NCBI RefSeq assembly: GCF_033807715.1
Contig: NC_084606.1
Span: 38,894,478-38,958,477 of the forward strand
Length of the DNA: 64,000 nucleotides
Direction: 5' to 3'
DNA from: Cololabis saira
Lineage: Eukaryota > Chordata > Actinopteri > Beloniformes > Belonidae
The notes beneath the pieces are model-generated. The model was not told where the DNA came from and did no database searches. It was given only the letters and a program-made list of their open reading frames with translations. Below, in pieces: positions 44,091-54,884 of this stretch (positions are counted from its first letter, which is position 1; each line of letters starts with the position of its first letter). The position numbers and the translations under genes were made by a program.

Positions 44091-44237
44091 TAAAGCCTGA
44101 TTTATGGTTCTGTGTTAAATCGACGCAGAGCCTACGGCGTAGGGTACGCGGCGACGCGCACCGTACGTGCATATCGCCACTTACACTACGCCGTAGGCGC
44201 TGCGTTGGTGTAACGTGGAACCATAAATCAGCCTTAA
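44091..44237. repeat. palindromic GGCTGATTTATGG MITE
   Basis: TAAAGCCTGATTTATGGTTC on the left and GGAACCATAAATCAGCCTTA on the right, with near-complementary interior arms (CCTACGGCGTAGGGTACGCG). Confidence 0.85.
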
Positions 44238-44494
44238 CAGTTACAGCAATTTGCCCACTCGGCAAATTTGCAGCCATGAAGGAGATGAGCGCTAAACTTT
44301 AAAAGAGGACTAAGCATGTACAAAGTTTTGAATGTTACCCCGTTTTCCACGTTACCTGGATTATTTTGGGTTATGCAAGAGTCAACTATGGTGAGTCAGT
44401 GTAACCTTCATAAATAATTTCTTTATCAGAATGTTGTGTAGCTTTGACCACCTGCCTATTTGAATGAGCTTTGTGTTGTTGTCAACTAGACCGC

Positions 44495-44577
44495 CGAGTC
44501 TATTCTCTGTTATAGAACTAGACTAGAGTCTATTCTCTGTTATAGAACTAGACTAGAGTCTATTCTCTGTTATAGAG
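44495..44577. repeat. 30-bp direct repeat, about 2.7 copies
   Basis: GAGTCTATTCTCTGTTATAG recurs at 30-bp spacing (44497, 44527, 44557) inside the hAT element. Confidence 0.85.
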
Positions 44578-44738
44578 CTTAGAAATGATGTTATAGACTG
44601 CTGTGTCTATATCTGTCTAATAGGTTGTGTAATTTTAGACCAGTTATGCTTTTTTGTATTTAAGCTGTATCAAAGATGGAACTGAGTCAGTCCGTGACTA
44701 TCTGAGTTTTCAGCGCCATGTGATTGACAGCTGTTAGG

Positions 44739-44897
<159 letters not shown>

Positions 44898-45029
44898 TCT
44901 TCTGAACAAGTTTGTGACTTTACTCTGCTTTCTGCAGCATAGGCCTAAAGGCTTGGCTCAATAAAAGTGAGAATAAATGTTGTTTGATGGGTAGGATGAT
45001 GTTGTTGAACGTTAAAATGACTATCATAA

Positions 45030-45215
45030 GTTTTTCCTTGTCACTGTTTGGCTTAAGGTTTTTCTCCCACTAGGGGAGTTTTTACCTGCCATTGTTTATG
45101 TAATAACTGCTCGGGGGTCATGTTCTGGGTATGGGTCTCTGGAAAGCGTCTAGAGACAACTCTGTTGTATTAGACGCTATATAAATAAAATTGAATTGAA
45201 TTGAATTGAATTAAG
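45030..45215 (+). repeat. L2 LINE 3' tail
   Basis: From TTTTTCCTTGTCACTGTTTG to ATAAATAAAATTGAATTGAA and the terminal TTGAA run. Confidence 0.88.
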
Positions 45216-45449
45216 GCCCATGGAGAATGCTCCGCCCCCTCTGTACTGAGACCCGCGCTCCGCCACTGGAGGCAGGGGAAGGTATCCAGTCTTTTGCTAA
45301 TTGGAGAGTTAAAATTGCGCATATAGACACCCGATCTGACCCGAAAAACCCCAACATTTTGTGCGCGTGAGTGTAGCAAGCGTGCGAGGGCCCCCCCTGG
45401 CCATTTCGCACAGGGCCTCGCAAATCTACCAGACGGCTCTGGTTCCAAT

Positions 45450-45904
45450 ATGTCCAATATATTGAAGGCATCGAGTTTCTTTAAGCTGTTTTACTAAAAG
45501 TTGTTTCTCTACTTCACTGTTCTTTACTGTCACTTAAGTTCCTGTTGCTACAAAGTCCATGCACACATTGCTGCTTAGAGGTGAGAGCTGGCAGCTCTTT
45601 TGTCTTCTGTAGGCAGTACTCGAGTTGTAAAAACAATCAGGGGGGTGGTGGATTTTATCATATGGGGACAGATAATTTGTGCTGATTACAAATAATATAA
45701 TATATTACAAATAATAGCAGTGACCAAAACACCTGCAGAAATACTGCAGGAATGACATAGCAGCAGTTAAATGCAGCCTTCTGTAAGCTTGAAATATCCA
45801 CTGGGCTTACATCAAATACATCAAAACACAACAATAAAAAACACTTTTCTGAACTTATCAATATGACTCTGTCCTTCACAGGATAAGTAAAATGGATCAC
45901 TGCA
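45450..45904. other. no recognised feature
   Basis: No exon or repeat recognised. Confidence 0.35.
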
Positions 45905-46190
45905 AAAACTCACAATCTTAACAAGAATATTTGTCTTATTTCTAGTTACAATGTCTCATTTTAGTAAAAAAATCTCATTACACTTAAAACAAGACTCATC
46001 ACTGGAAAAAACAACAATTTTCACCTGTTTCAAGTAGATTTTCACTTGAAATAAGTAGAAAAATCTGCCAGTGGAACAAGATTTCTTTGCTTGTAATGAG
46101 AAGATAAATCTTGTTCCACTGGCAGATTTTTCTACTTATTTCAAGTGAAAATTTACCTGAAACAGGTGAAAATTGTCAAATAAATAATTT
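45905..46190. repeat. long palindromic MITE
   Basis: AATTTTCACCTGTTTCAAGT (46016) through TCTTGTTCCACTGGCAGATT and back to AACAGGTGAAAATT (46172) forms two arms of about 70 bp with a loop near 46085-46105. The flanking TCTTAACAAGAATATTTGTC is part of the same common fish MITE. Confidence 0.8.
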
Positions 46191-46269
46191 TCTGGTGATG
46201 ACTGTAAATGTTGAAATAGCAGTAAAACCACATTCAGTGATGAAATGACATAAGGGATGGAAAGGAGGG

Positions 46270-46515
46270 ATGGCAGTTTTACAGGGGGGATGATTTGGAC
46301 TGTTTTTATTTCAGGGGGGGATGATTTGGACCGTTTTTATTTCAGGGGGGATGATTTGGACCGTTTTTATTTCAGGGGGGATGATTTGGACCGTTTTTAT
46401 TTCAGGGGGGATGATTTGGACCCTTTTTATTTCAGGGGGGGATGATTTGGACCCTTTTTATTTCAGGATGGGATGCCATCCCCCTCATCCCCCCTCATCC
46501 CCCCTCAACTCCAGT
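46270..46515. repeat. 30-bp minisatellite (GGGGATGATTTGGACCGTTT)
   Basis: Six or seven units of about 30-31 bp between 46285 and 46467, then GATGCCATCCCCCTCATCCC. The unit plus its flank occurs once, in reverse orientation, at 32225-32300, so the array is a recent local expansion. Confidence 0.88.
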
Positions 46516-46838
46516 ACTGTCTGTAGGGGACATGAGTGCAGCTCCAGCTCCATCCTCACTAAAACTGGAACAACAGCACCCTCTTCCTGTTGCCACGCGT
46601 TGATCAATCAGGTCAATCTGTTACTGGTCACTAGTGTCTCTGGCTGACAGTGTTGTGCAACTTCATACTTGTCATGAACTAGTTCAAAGTTCAGTTCACA
46701 TAATTTAGAAATGAACAGTTCACGTTCATAGTTCACCATTTTCACTTTGAACCAGTTCAAATTCAGTTCATTTCAATATTTTTAGGTGAGAAGTACGAAT
46801 GAAACGCCCCCCTATCCTAAAAACTGTTCACTGTAGAC

Positions 46839-47622
46839 CAGTGGTCTCCAACCCTGGTATTCAGGACTCCTGTCCTTCATGTTCTAGATGTTTCCTGCTT
46901 CAGCTCCCTGATAAAAATGACTGTCATTAACAGACTTGTGCAGACCTGGATGACAAGCTGATGACGACCATTAATTAGAATCAGGTGTGATGATGCAAGA
47001 AAACATCTAGAACAGGGGTCGGCAACCCGCGGCTCCAGAGCCGCATGCGCTGTAGTGGCTCCTGGAGCTTTTTCAAAAATGTTGGACCTTTTTTCCCTTT
47101 TTTTTCCTTTTCTTTCTTCTTTTTTCAATTTTTTTCCTTTTTTCTTACTTTTTCCTTTGCTTTTTAATCTCAACATTTCAACTTTTTTCTCGACATTTCG
47201 ACTTTTTTCTCGACATTTCATCTTTTTTCTAAACATTTTGACTTTTTTCTCGAGATTGTACTTCAACATTAATCTCCACATTTCGACCTTTTTCTCTAAA
47301 TTTTGACTTTTTTCTCGATATTTCGACTTTTTTTCAACATTTTGACTTTTTTATCAACATTATGACTTTTTTCTCAACATTATGACTTTTTTCTCAACAT
47401 TTTGCCTTTTTTCTCAACATTTCAACTTTTTTCTCAACATTTTGCCTTTCGCCATTTGCCTTCATTCGAAGACTGATACAAGACTTTTCTTTTTTTGCGG
47501 CTCCAGACATATTTGTTTTTTGCGTTTATGGTCCAATATGGCTCTTTCAACATTTTGGGTTGCCGACCCCTGATCTAGAACATGCAGGACAGGGGTTCGA
47601 GGACCAGGGTTGGAGACCCTGC
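46839..47622. mobile_element. hAT-like element, middle of three nested
   Basis: CAGTGGTCTCCAACCCTGG (46839) and CCAGGGTTGGAGACCCTG (ending 47622) are inverted repeats. The flanks CTGTAGAC and CTGTACAA match at five leading bases only, so the duplication has decayed or is offset. Confidence 0.78.
47013..47572. mobile_element. hAT element, innermost of three nested
   Basis: CAGGGGTCGGCAACCCGCGG (47013) and GGTTGCCGACCCCTG (ending 47572), with the perfect 8-bp duplication ATCTAGAA on both sides (47005-47012, 47573-47580). The interior is an array of TTTTTTCTCAACATTT-type units of about 19-20 bp. One end of the same family lies at 54838-54884. Confidence 0.95.
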
Positions 47623-49049
47623 TGTACAATCATGTATTTACTAGTGGCTTTTCAACTTTACTCAGGCTGTAAATCTCCAACAATGTGGTCCATTATCAGT
47701 GTTTCTACCTGTTGCAGGTAAATCCTCCCCCTGAAGGAGCAGCAGTGACTGGGGTCGTTTGGGCTGTTGGGTCTTCTTGGTCTTTCCTGATGACTTTTTC
47801 TGATTGTCGTAAGTAAATTTATTAATGGATAGCCCCTTGAGATGAATCATCTCGTTTTCGAGGGGGTCCAACCAAAAACATACAACACAATACAAAACAG
47901 TTACATACAACATACATAATACATAATACTCTCACACACAAACCCGCCCACACACCAGTCCCCAAGACCTACACTCCTGAACAACACAGGTAAACACTGC
48001 ATATGATGCAGTAATAGCAACAAGAACAACAATATTAATAGTCATTATCATCATCATTATGATACAGTATATGAAGAAATATATACATTTTATATAAAAT
48101 AAATAAATAAAAATAAAATGAGAAGGCAATACCACTAGAGGCAACTACATGGTTTATTGAGGTTGGAATATAGTGAGTTTTTAAAGAGGTGTAATGAATT
48201 TAGTTTTCTTATATTAATGGGTAGGTTGTTCCAGTCTGATGGGGCTTTGAACTTAAAAGCACGTCTGCCAATTTCTTTAAAGGTTAAAGGAACGAAAAAG
48301 AGGGTTGCTGAACGAAAAAAAGGGTTGCTGAGTGTTTCTGAGAGAATATGAGGATGTATATGGAATCAGATATTGTTTCAAGTAAGATGGATAACTAAAG
48401 TGGATACATTTGAATATGAGTTGGAGTCAGTGGTGGTGTCTTCTTGATTGTCAAGGACTTGCAGATATTTCCTCACACTGGACGGATGCTTTAACTCCAC
48501 ATGACGTTTCAAATGTGAAGTTGACGAGGCAGACGCTCAGACTTGTTTTCTCAGCGCAGGTGCACAGAATTTACACAGAAAGGTTAGATTTTTACCGTCA
48601 GACTCTTTGGGAGACGATGTGTAAAATTCCTGCAGATAATAATAAGCGGATCATCTTCTGACGTCTCGCTGACGCTGCGTCTGCAGCGTCTCTCTCTTCA
48701 CTGGTCATGTAAAGATGCACCGGGCTCGGGCCGCCGTTGCCATCGAGATGATGCCCGATGTTATGCTAGTGTGTGCACTGCATTGTGGGTAATGTAGTGT
48801 GAGGTCGTCGTCTCGTCAAGTATTTTAAATGTGCCGCCCGCTGGTGAAATGAGAAGGATTATTCCGTATTAATTGGACCTAAACAGTGAAGCTGAAACTC
48901 ACATAATCTGAACAGTTAAAATTCCAGTTCATGATCTGCAGAATGAACAAGTTCACGTTCAAGTTCTTTATTTGCAAATATGTTGCGTTCAGTTCAACGT
49001 TCTCACAGAAATGAACGTGTTCATGCACAACACTGCTGGCTGACCATTA

Positions 49050-49440
49050 AAGGTATTGTGACATGAAAAACCCCTTTTTTTATTTTTTGTGTTTTGTTGG
49101 GTGTCTTGACATCAATTACACCCAAAAAACAACGAACTTTTAACATTCAGTGTATTGTGTGCTTTCTGGGATTTTCCGCATAACTATGCAAAAACGGCGC
49201 ACCTGGTTTGGTGGCGGGCCGTTACGTATAGACCCGCTAAATCACCGCCCCCTCCACCCAGCTCCCTGCCTCCTCTCCTCTCCAGCGCACCATAAAGGCT
49301 GATTTATGGTTCCGCGTTACACCGACGCAGAGCCTACGGCGTAGGGTTACGCGGCGACGCGCACCGTACGCTGAACCCTACGGCGTAAGCTCTGCGTCGA
49401 TTTAACGTGGAACCATAAATCAGGCTTAACACGGAGCTGT
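49050..49440 (+). repeat. repeat fragment with a palindromic MITE
   Basis: It begins TTAAAGGTATTGTGACATGA, a form like the TTAA-target elements above, but no matching right end was found. A complete palindromic MITE occupies 49293-49430 (TAAAGGCTGATTTATGGTTC to CATAAATCAGGCTTA). Confidence 0.6.
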
Positions 49441-49771
49441 TTAGAGCCTCTTTTGTTCTCATCACCGGAGGACAACTGCTAAAAAGACCCGCGGCCACTG
49501 ACTGGACTTAAGATAAGGGGACACTGCTGCTTGCATGCCTTTATTTTTATGATTGTTTGCGGTGGACTGCTTCGCCCTGCTGCTTTTCCGTGCATGCTTC
49601 GCCTGTCGCTCCCGGCTTAACTCTCCGACGCCGCTGTGAGCGTATAGCTTGCAGGGAGCTACGGTCCTCTGGTCACGGACTTCATGCCCGGGCTGTAGTC
49701 GCCCTGTCTGGGCTGTGTGTGTGGGTGTTTGTGGTTCGGTGTGCGCACGTGTGTGTGGAGACGGCAGAAGC

Positions 49772-51010
49772 GTACTGTTTGTTCCCTCCATGTGCTCCTG
49801 GTTTTCGATCCCTGTGTACGTGAGTTAATCTTGATCCTGCCAAGCAGCGCTTTTGTTTTTACCCTTTATGGAATAAACCCTTGTGTTTTTTTGAGAACTC
49901 CTGCCTCCAGCCTCCCTCTCTCTCCTGCATCTGGGTCCTCACCTTACCCCCACACGTGACAGAACGGACCGACCAGCATGGACCCAGCAGGAGAGAGTGC
50001 ATCGGCCCCTGCTCCGGTGATGGTCCCGGACCCCCCGCAGCCAGCGCCTCGGACCCGGGTACCCCCGCAGCCAGCACCCCGGACCCGGGTACCCCCGCAG
50101 CCAGCGCCTCGGACCCGGGTACCCCCGCAGCCAGCGCCTCGGACCCAGGTACCCCCGCAGCCAGCGCCATGGACCCGGGTCCCCACTCGGGCAGCTCCGG
50201 GGATCCTCTGCCCCCCGACGCCGGCTCCCCGCATCCTGTCTGCTCCTGTTCCGGCTCCCCGCATCCTGTCTGCTCCTGTTCCGGCTCCCCGCATCCTGTC
50301 TGCTCCTGTTCCGGCTCCCCGCATCCTGTCTGCCCCTGTTCCGGCTCCCTGCATCCTGTCTGCCCCTGTTCCTGAGGCGGTCCCGCCGCCCATCTCTGTT
50401 CCTCTTCCTGAGGCGATCCTGGATGGATCTGCCCAGCCCCGAGAACGGCCCTCTGGTCGGTGTGCCTGGTCCCGAGTCTGGTTCCGGGGTTGGCCCCCCA
50501 AAATGTCTCTCCGGTTGGCCCGGCCCCGTCGGCGTCCTCCGGAACTCTCTCGCCGGTCTGCCCGGCCTCGAGGACGGCCCCCGGAACTTTGGCCGTGTGT
50601 GGCTTGGGCCCCCTGCGCCCATACTGGGTGTGGACTGTTGGGACATCTGGGATCTGTCCCTTGAGGGGGGGGTACTGTCAGGGTTTGACACTTCCCCCCA
50701 GTTTGAGTTTCAGTTCTGTCCCTCCTGTTTCCCATTTGCGCTGATTGTGTCTGCACCTGTGTCTCATCGTGTCTCGTTATCCCCTGTGTATATCTGGTCT
50801 TGTCATTCCTTTGTTCCCTGTCGGTCCGTACTGTTTGTTCCCTCCATGTGCTCCTGGTTTTCGATCCCTGTGTACGTGAGTTAATCTTGATCCTGCAAAG
50901 CAGCGCTTTTGTTTTTACCCTTTATGGAATAAACCCTTGTGTTTTTTTGAGGCCTCCAGCCTCCCTCTCTCTCCTGCATCTGGGTCCTCACCTTACCCCC
51001 ACACGTGACA
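49772..51010 (+). mobile_element. short Gypsy-type LTR element with one proline-rich ORF
   Basis: The 3' LTR is 50676-51010 (TGTCAGGGTTTGAC to CCACACGTGACA). The 5' LTR is truncated, 49772-49961, and matches the last ~180 bp of the 3' LTR. A polypurine tract (GAGGGGGGGG, 50664-50672) sits just before the 3' LTR. Between the LTRs is a 228-codon ORF; protease, RT and integrase are absent. It would depend on another element for copying. No canonical primer-binding site is obvious after the 5' LTR. Confidence 0.8.
49978..50664 (+). CDS. proline-rich repeat protein of the LTR element (gag-start remnant)
   Basis: It starts MDPAGESASAPAPVMVPDPP 16 bp after the 5' LTR, a position and wording like the gag start of fish Gypsy elements. 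The body is made of two consecutive 10-residue repeats encoded by 30-bp DNA units: PQPAPRTRVP (about five, 50033-50180) and APRILSAPVP (about five, 50215-50370). The tail is Arg/Pro-rich (RPRRRPPELSRRSARPRGRP) and stops just before the polypurine tract. No capsid or zinc-knuckle motif remains. The repeats are open in more than one frame, as expected of 30-bp GC-rich units, so coding function is doubtful. Confidence 0.5.
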   Translation: MDPAGESASAPAPVMVPDPPQPAPRTRVPPQPAPRTRVPPQPAPRTRVPPQPAPRTQVPPQPAPWTRVPTRAAPGILCPPTPAPRILSAPVPAPRILSAPVPAPRILSAPVPAPRILSAPVPAPCILSAPVPEAVPPPISVPLPEAILDGSAQPRERPSGRCAWSRVWFRGWPPKMSLRLARPRRRPPELSRRSARPRGRPPELWPCVAWAPCAHTGCGLLGHLGSVP

Positions 51011-51039
51011 GCTGGTATATAAAACGGACGAGCTGGAAT

Positions 51040-51966
51040 TACAACTGAACTGAACAACTGAACTGAACAACTTGAAGTTGACAGCCTGGTGCTCATAGAA
51101 CAACCTCACTCTGAACACCGGGAAAACCAAGGAGATCATCGTCAACTTCAGGAAACAGAACACCGACCCAGCCCCCCTCTACATCAACGGCCAGAGAGTG
51201 GAAAGGGTCCACTCCTTCCGGTTTCTTGGCCTCCTCATCTCCGACAGCATCTCCTGGTCTGAGAACATCACCGCCATCACAAAAAAGGCTCAGCAGCGGC
51301 TGCACTTCCTGAGAGTCCTCAGGAGATACAAGCTGGACCCCAGCCTGCTGCCGACCTTCTACCTCTCATCCATCCAGAGCCTGCTGACGTACTGCATTAC
51401 AGTCTGGTACGGCAGCTGCACTGCTGCGGACAGAGGAAGGCTGCAGAGGGTGGTGAAAGCAGCGCAGAGGATCATCGGCTGCCCCCCCCCACCCCCCCTG
51501 ACGGACATTTACACCTCCCGCTGCCTCAGCAGAGCCACTAACATTATTAAAGACAGCTCCCACCCCGGCTCTGACCTGTTTGACCTGCTGCCTTCAGGTA
51601 GACGCTACAGAGTCATCAGGTCAAAAACAAAACAGTTTTTTCCCCAAAGCCATAATCACCCTGAACAACTTGTGAATTATCCTCGTTACTGTCTTTTTTA
51701 ACTGTGCAATACTTCTCCCGGACTCTGTGCAATATTCCTACATATGTATATACTGTCATCTGTAAAAAAAAAAAAACGATTCAAATGCACCTTAACCTTT
51801 TTTTTATATTTTTTTATATTATTCATATTTCTTATATTTCTTATTGCTTTATATTTCTTATTGTTTGCACTACTGCTATTTGTCTTGCACTGGAGAGGTG
51901 ATGCTGCTTCAAATCTCACTGTACCCAGGTATACTGACAATAAAGTATTCTGATTCTGATTCTGAT
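51040..51966 (+). pseudogene. Rex1-like LINE, 3' end
   Basis: The frame at about 51085-51701 encodes the end of an RT and its C-terminal region: NNLTLNTGKTKEIIVNFRKQ, RVHSFRFLGLLISDS, SILTYC-type region (SLLTYCITVWYGSC), LQRVVKAAQRIIGC, IKDSSHPGSDLFDLLPSGRR. This wording fits the Rex1/Babar group of fish. It ends in ACAATAAAGTATTC and a (TTCTGA)n tail at 51940-51966. The 5' part is missing, as in typical truncated insertions. Confidence 0.8.
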
Positions 51967-51969
51967 TTT

Positions 51970-52516
51970 GTTATCTAAACCTTTAAATAAATAAATAAAA
52001 CCCCCAAAACACTAACAGTGTGATACACTCAGTTAAGACCCGAGATTCTACCCGTCCGGCTCCTCTCAGAAAAGATCCAAGAGGATTTGTGCCGCGAGGA
52101 GAACTGTCAAGAGTCCTGAGGGTTAATCTTGACATCGTAGCGTGCTTCTGGTTTCTGGACGGTTTAACTGTGGATCAGTGTGACATGCTCTTGTTATTAT
52201 GATCGTGGTGTGTGTGTGCAGTTGTGGGACGTCTACATGGGGTCATGTACTGGACGTGTACATGGATGGACTGATGACCTGCCCGGGTGAACTGGACTGA
52301 GGGGATTGATATAGATGGGTGGATGAATTATCCTCTCAATGATTAGATCACAATAAAAGCTTCTCGGTTTTGCTTTGAGCGTTCATCTTTCAGGGATGGG
52401 GTTGCAGGGTGTCCTAAACTACTGATGAAAGTGATAAACAAGATGTGAGATCTACAATGTTTTATTATCGATACTGAATCAATACACCTGATACATGCTT
52501 ATAGAACGTCTAACAT
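51970..52516. other. no recognised feature
   Basis: Nothing recognised here except the probable polyadenylation signal of the GTPase gene at 52461-52466. Confidence 0.35.
52461..52466 (-). terminator. probable polyadenylation signal of the GTPase gene
   Basis: AATAAA on the minus strand, about 610 bp past the stop codon. I saw no AATAAA nearer the stop, but I have not searched every variant signal. Confidence 0.4.
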
Positions 52517-52700
52517 CAATTCAATTTCAATTCAATATTATTTATATAGCGTCTAATACAACAGATGTTGTCTCTAGACGCTTTCCAGAGATCCAGAACA
52601 TAAACATAAACATAAACCCCCGAGCAATTATTACATAAACAATGGCAGGTAAAAACTCCCCTAGTGGGAGAAAAACCTTAAGCCAAAGAGTGGCAAGAAA
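52517..52700 (-). repeat. L2 LINE 3' tail in the GTPase 3' region
   Basis: CAATTCAATATTATTTATATAG through AACCTTAAGCCAAAGAGTGG, the same tail as at 18.3 kb. It lies in sense orientation between the GTPase stop codon and its probable polyadenylation signal, so it is probably part of the 3'UTR. Confidence 0.85.
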
Positions 52701-53071
52701 AAAGAAAAAACTGTAAACCACCTGGAGTTCCTTATTCATTACAAGGATCAATACTCATTAATACATCTACACTGTTTGTCACCTCTTATAGTTAAAATTA
52801 ATGTCAATTATTAAGGAATAAAACCAAACTATTCCAACTTTATGCTCAACAGTGTATATTTTACATACTGTATATTGAAACTATAAAAACACATGAAGCC
52901 AGTTTGGATTATATGAGATCAGCTAGCTTCATCAACCCTTACTAAATCTTCTTGAACTCTTCAAACATGCTTTAAACAAGATTTAATTAAAATGTCTCGG
53001 TCTGCTGGAACCAGAAGATGATTGATGTTTAAAGATATTTAACTCTTCTTGATGGATTCTTGGTTACAGTG

Positions 53072-54641
53072 TTAACCATGAGTCTTCTCCAGCACTAATT
53101 TGCTTCCCTCATCCATCTGACCGACCATCTCCTCCAGAATCTGGACCTCCGCCGTTTTCCCGAACTCCCGCATCTTCATGATGAGCACACCCAGATATGC
53201 CTGGGTAGACGTGGTTTCCACGGTCAGAGCAGAATCTCGCAGCTTCAGCACATGACTGAAGGCCTCTTCCACCAACTGCTTTATCTTTTCTTCGTGCTCC
53301 TTCTTCTTCTTATCCAGCACACTCAGAAAACCAGACGTGTATTGCACATTTGCTTGGAATTTTTTCTTTAGCTCTTCTATGGTTCTCTTGACCTTCCTGG
53401 TCTTGATGACGTACTTCTGGTAGTCTTTCGTATGTTGCAGTACAGAACAGTTACACACGGTGCAACACAAAGATTTCATGACCAAACAAGATGGGGCACC
53501 CCAGGCATCAGCGCATGGGTAATGACAGTTTTCTTCACAATTTTCGCAGCGAGTGACTCCATTATATGATAGAGTCCTCCATGTCCATCCGCCATCATAT
53601 TTCTCCAGTTCTTTGTATGACTCCTCCACCTCAATGGTGAAGTTCTTGTCATTTTCCAGTTGGCTCTCGTGCAACTTCAGCTGCATTTGTGTCTTGTCAA
53701 TCTCCTCCTTCATCTTCTCAGTCAACTTGATTCTTTCTTGCAGGTTGTGGATGGATGCTGTCAGTCGTTGTTGGGACTTCAGAACCTCCACTGTTGTTTT
53801 CAGCTCCTGAGATCCAGTTGTCTTCAGGAACTCAGAAAATCGCTGCATTCCCTTTGCCGTCTGTCGCCATGCGTTCTCCAAAGGCACCTCAGTGTCTTTG
53901 TCTCTCAGCTCCTCCTGACAGTTATTGAACAGGAAGTGAACCAGCTGATTATTCTCATTTTTGGCACATTTAATGTTTGCTGCTTCAAGAGCCTGAAGAG
54001 CATTTTTCGGTGGAATCCCATCTGAGTGCGTCATGAGAGCTATGATGTTTTTCTCCATGTCTTTTCCAAACAGAGACATCACTGAGTCAAAGATGTACGT
54101 CATGCGGTCGCTGACTCGATTCACAGTCGCCTTCAGCACCAGACAAACCGCGGCCATTTCACGAATTCCATCCTCCGATCCAAACAAGTCGAGCAATCTC
54201 TGATTGACGACGGCATCGTGCTCAATCCCTCTGGTGTCTCCATACCCAGGAGTATCGACGATGGTCAGAGAGAAGGGCAGAGTTTTATCCTCGAACCCAA
54301 AGATCTCGTACACGATCACATCTGATGTCTGACTCTCTGCTTGGTTTCTCTTCTCATCCTCTACGATCTGAAACCAGACTTCATCCTCAAACTTCACTCC
54401 CATGGTGTAGTTGACCAGAGCGTTGATCATGGTAGATTTTCCTGTTCCTGTTTCACCAACAAGTAGGATGGTTTTATTTGTTTTCGTAGAGCTCTTTTCA
54501 CCAACGGTCAGTCTCTTCAGGGTTCCAATATGTTGGACTTTTGGTTTCAGCTGGTAAACTGCTGGACGGCCTGAACGGATCAGGTCACTCTGAGACATCA
54601 TGTCCTCATATCCAGATGAGATGTTAGTTCTCTCTGAGTTC
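53072..54641 (-). CDS. septin/AIG1(GIMAP)-like P-loop GTPase, main exon
   Basis: With the 5' exon at 57346-57339 this predicts 525 residues starting MATNSERTNIS. The exon starts at an acceptor (TATTTCCTTGTTCAG/GAAC) and runs without a stop to TAA at 53074-53072. The G1/Walker A loop is GETGTGKST (about 65-73), G3 is VDTPGYGDT (about 131-139) and the G4-like motif is THSD (about 207-210) in place of NKxD. A helical, probably coiled-coil region follows (about 280-350). Next is a Cys-rich block (about 368-401) with nine cysteines (CENCEENCHYPC...CCTVCNC) that could bind metal, and a second charged helical region. No signal peptide or membrane segment. Proteins of this design, GTPase plus Cys block plus helices, are numerous in teleosts and are often named GIMAP-like; exact function is unknown. 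AIG1/GIMAP versus septin-type is not settled. Confidence 0.88.
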
Positions 54642-54837
54642 CTGAACAAGGAAATACAAGTGTTCTTAGTCTGGTGACAGAAACTTAAAGGTTTTAGTGA
54701 TGTTTTTTTTAAAAGAAACTGTTTAGTACAATATTGAATAACCAAAACCAAACAGGGCGCACAACTAAATCATATTAGGTGAGTTTCCACTAGCGGGGGT
54801 TCTAGGGTGAACCCCCCAGACAGGAACCTCTAACGCT

Positions 54838-54884
54838 CAAGAGCCGCATGCGGCTCTAGAGCCGCGGGTTGCCGACCCCTGTTC
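54838..54884 (-). repeat. one end of the CAGGGGTCGGCAACC hAT family
   Basis: GCCGCATGCGGCTCTAGAGC to GGTTGCCGACCCCTG. It lies in the GTPase intron and has no partner end. Confidence 0.75.

Larger units (their letters stand above)
46648..49035. mobile_element. hAT element, outermost of three nested
   Basis: The ends CAGTGTTGTGCAACTTC (46648) and TGCACAACACTG (ending 49035) are inverted repeats, flanked by the perfect duplication CTGGCTGA (46640-46647, 49036-49043). Subterminal GAACKTGTTCA-like motifs occur at both ends. The interior holds the nested hAT elements and other repeat-like sequence (47820-48350), but no recognised transposase. Confidence 0.92.

Noticed and set aside
50091..50756. 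Minus-strand Arg/Gly-rich 250-270-codon frames in the LTR element
   Set aside because: Antisense shadows of 30-bp GC-rich repeats.
54642..54751. Upstream ATG extension of the GTPase main frame (34 codons from 54751)
   Set aside because: A consensus acceptor lies at 54642-54650 and a matching donor/start exon at 57.34 kb keeps frame; the extension has no family similarity.
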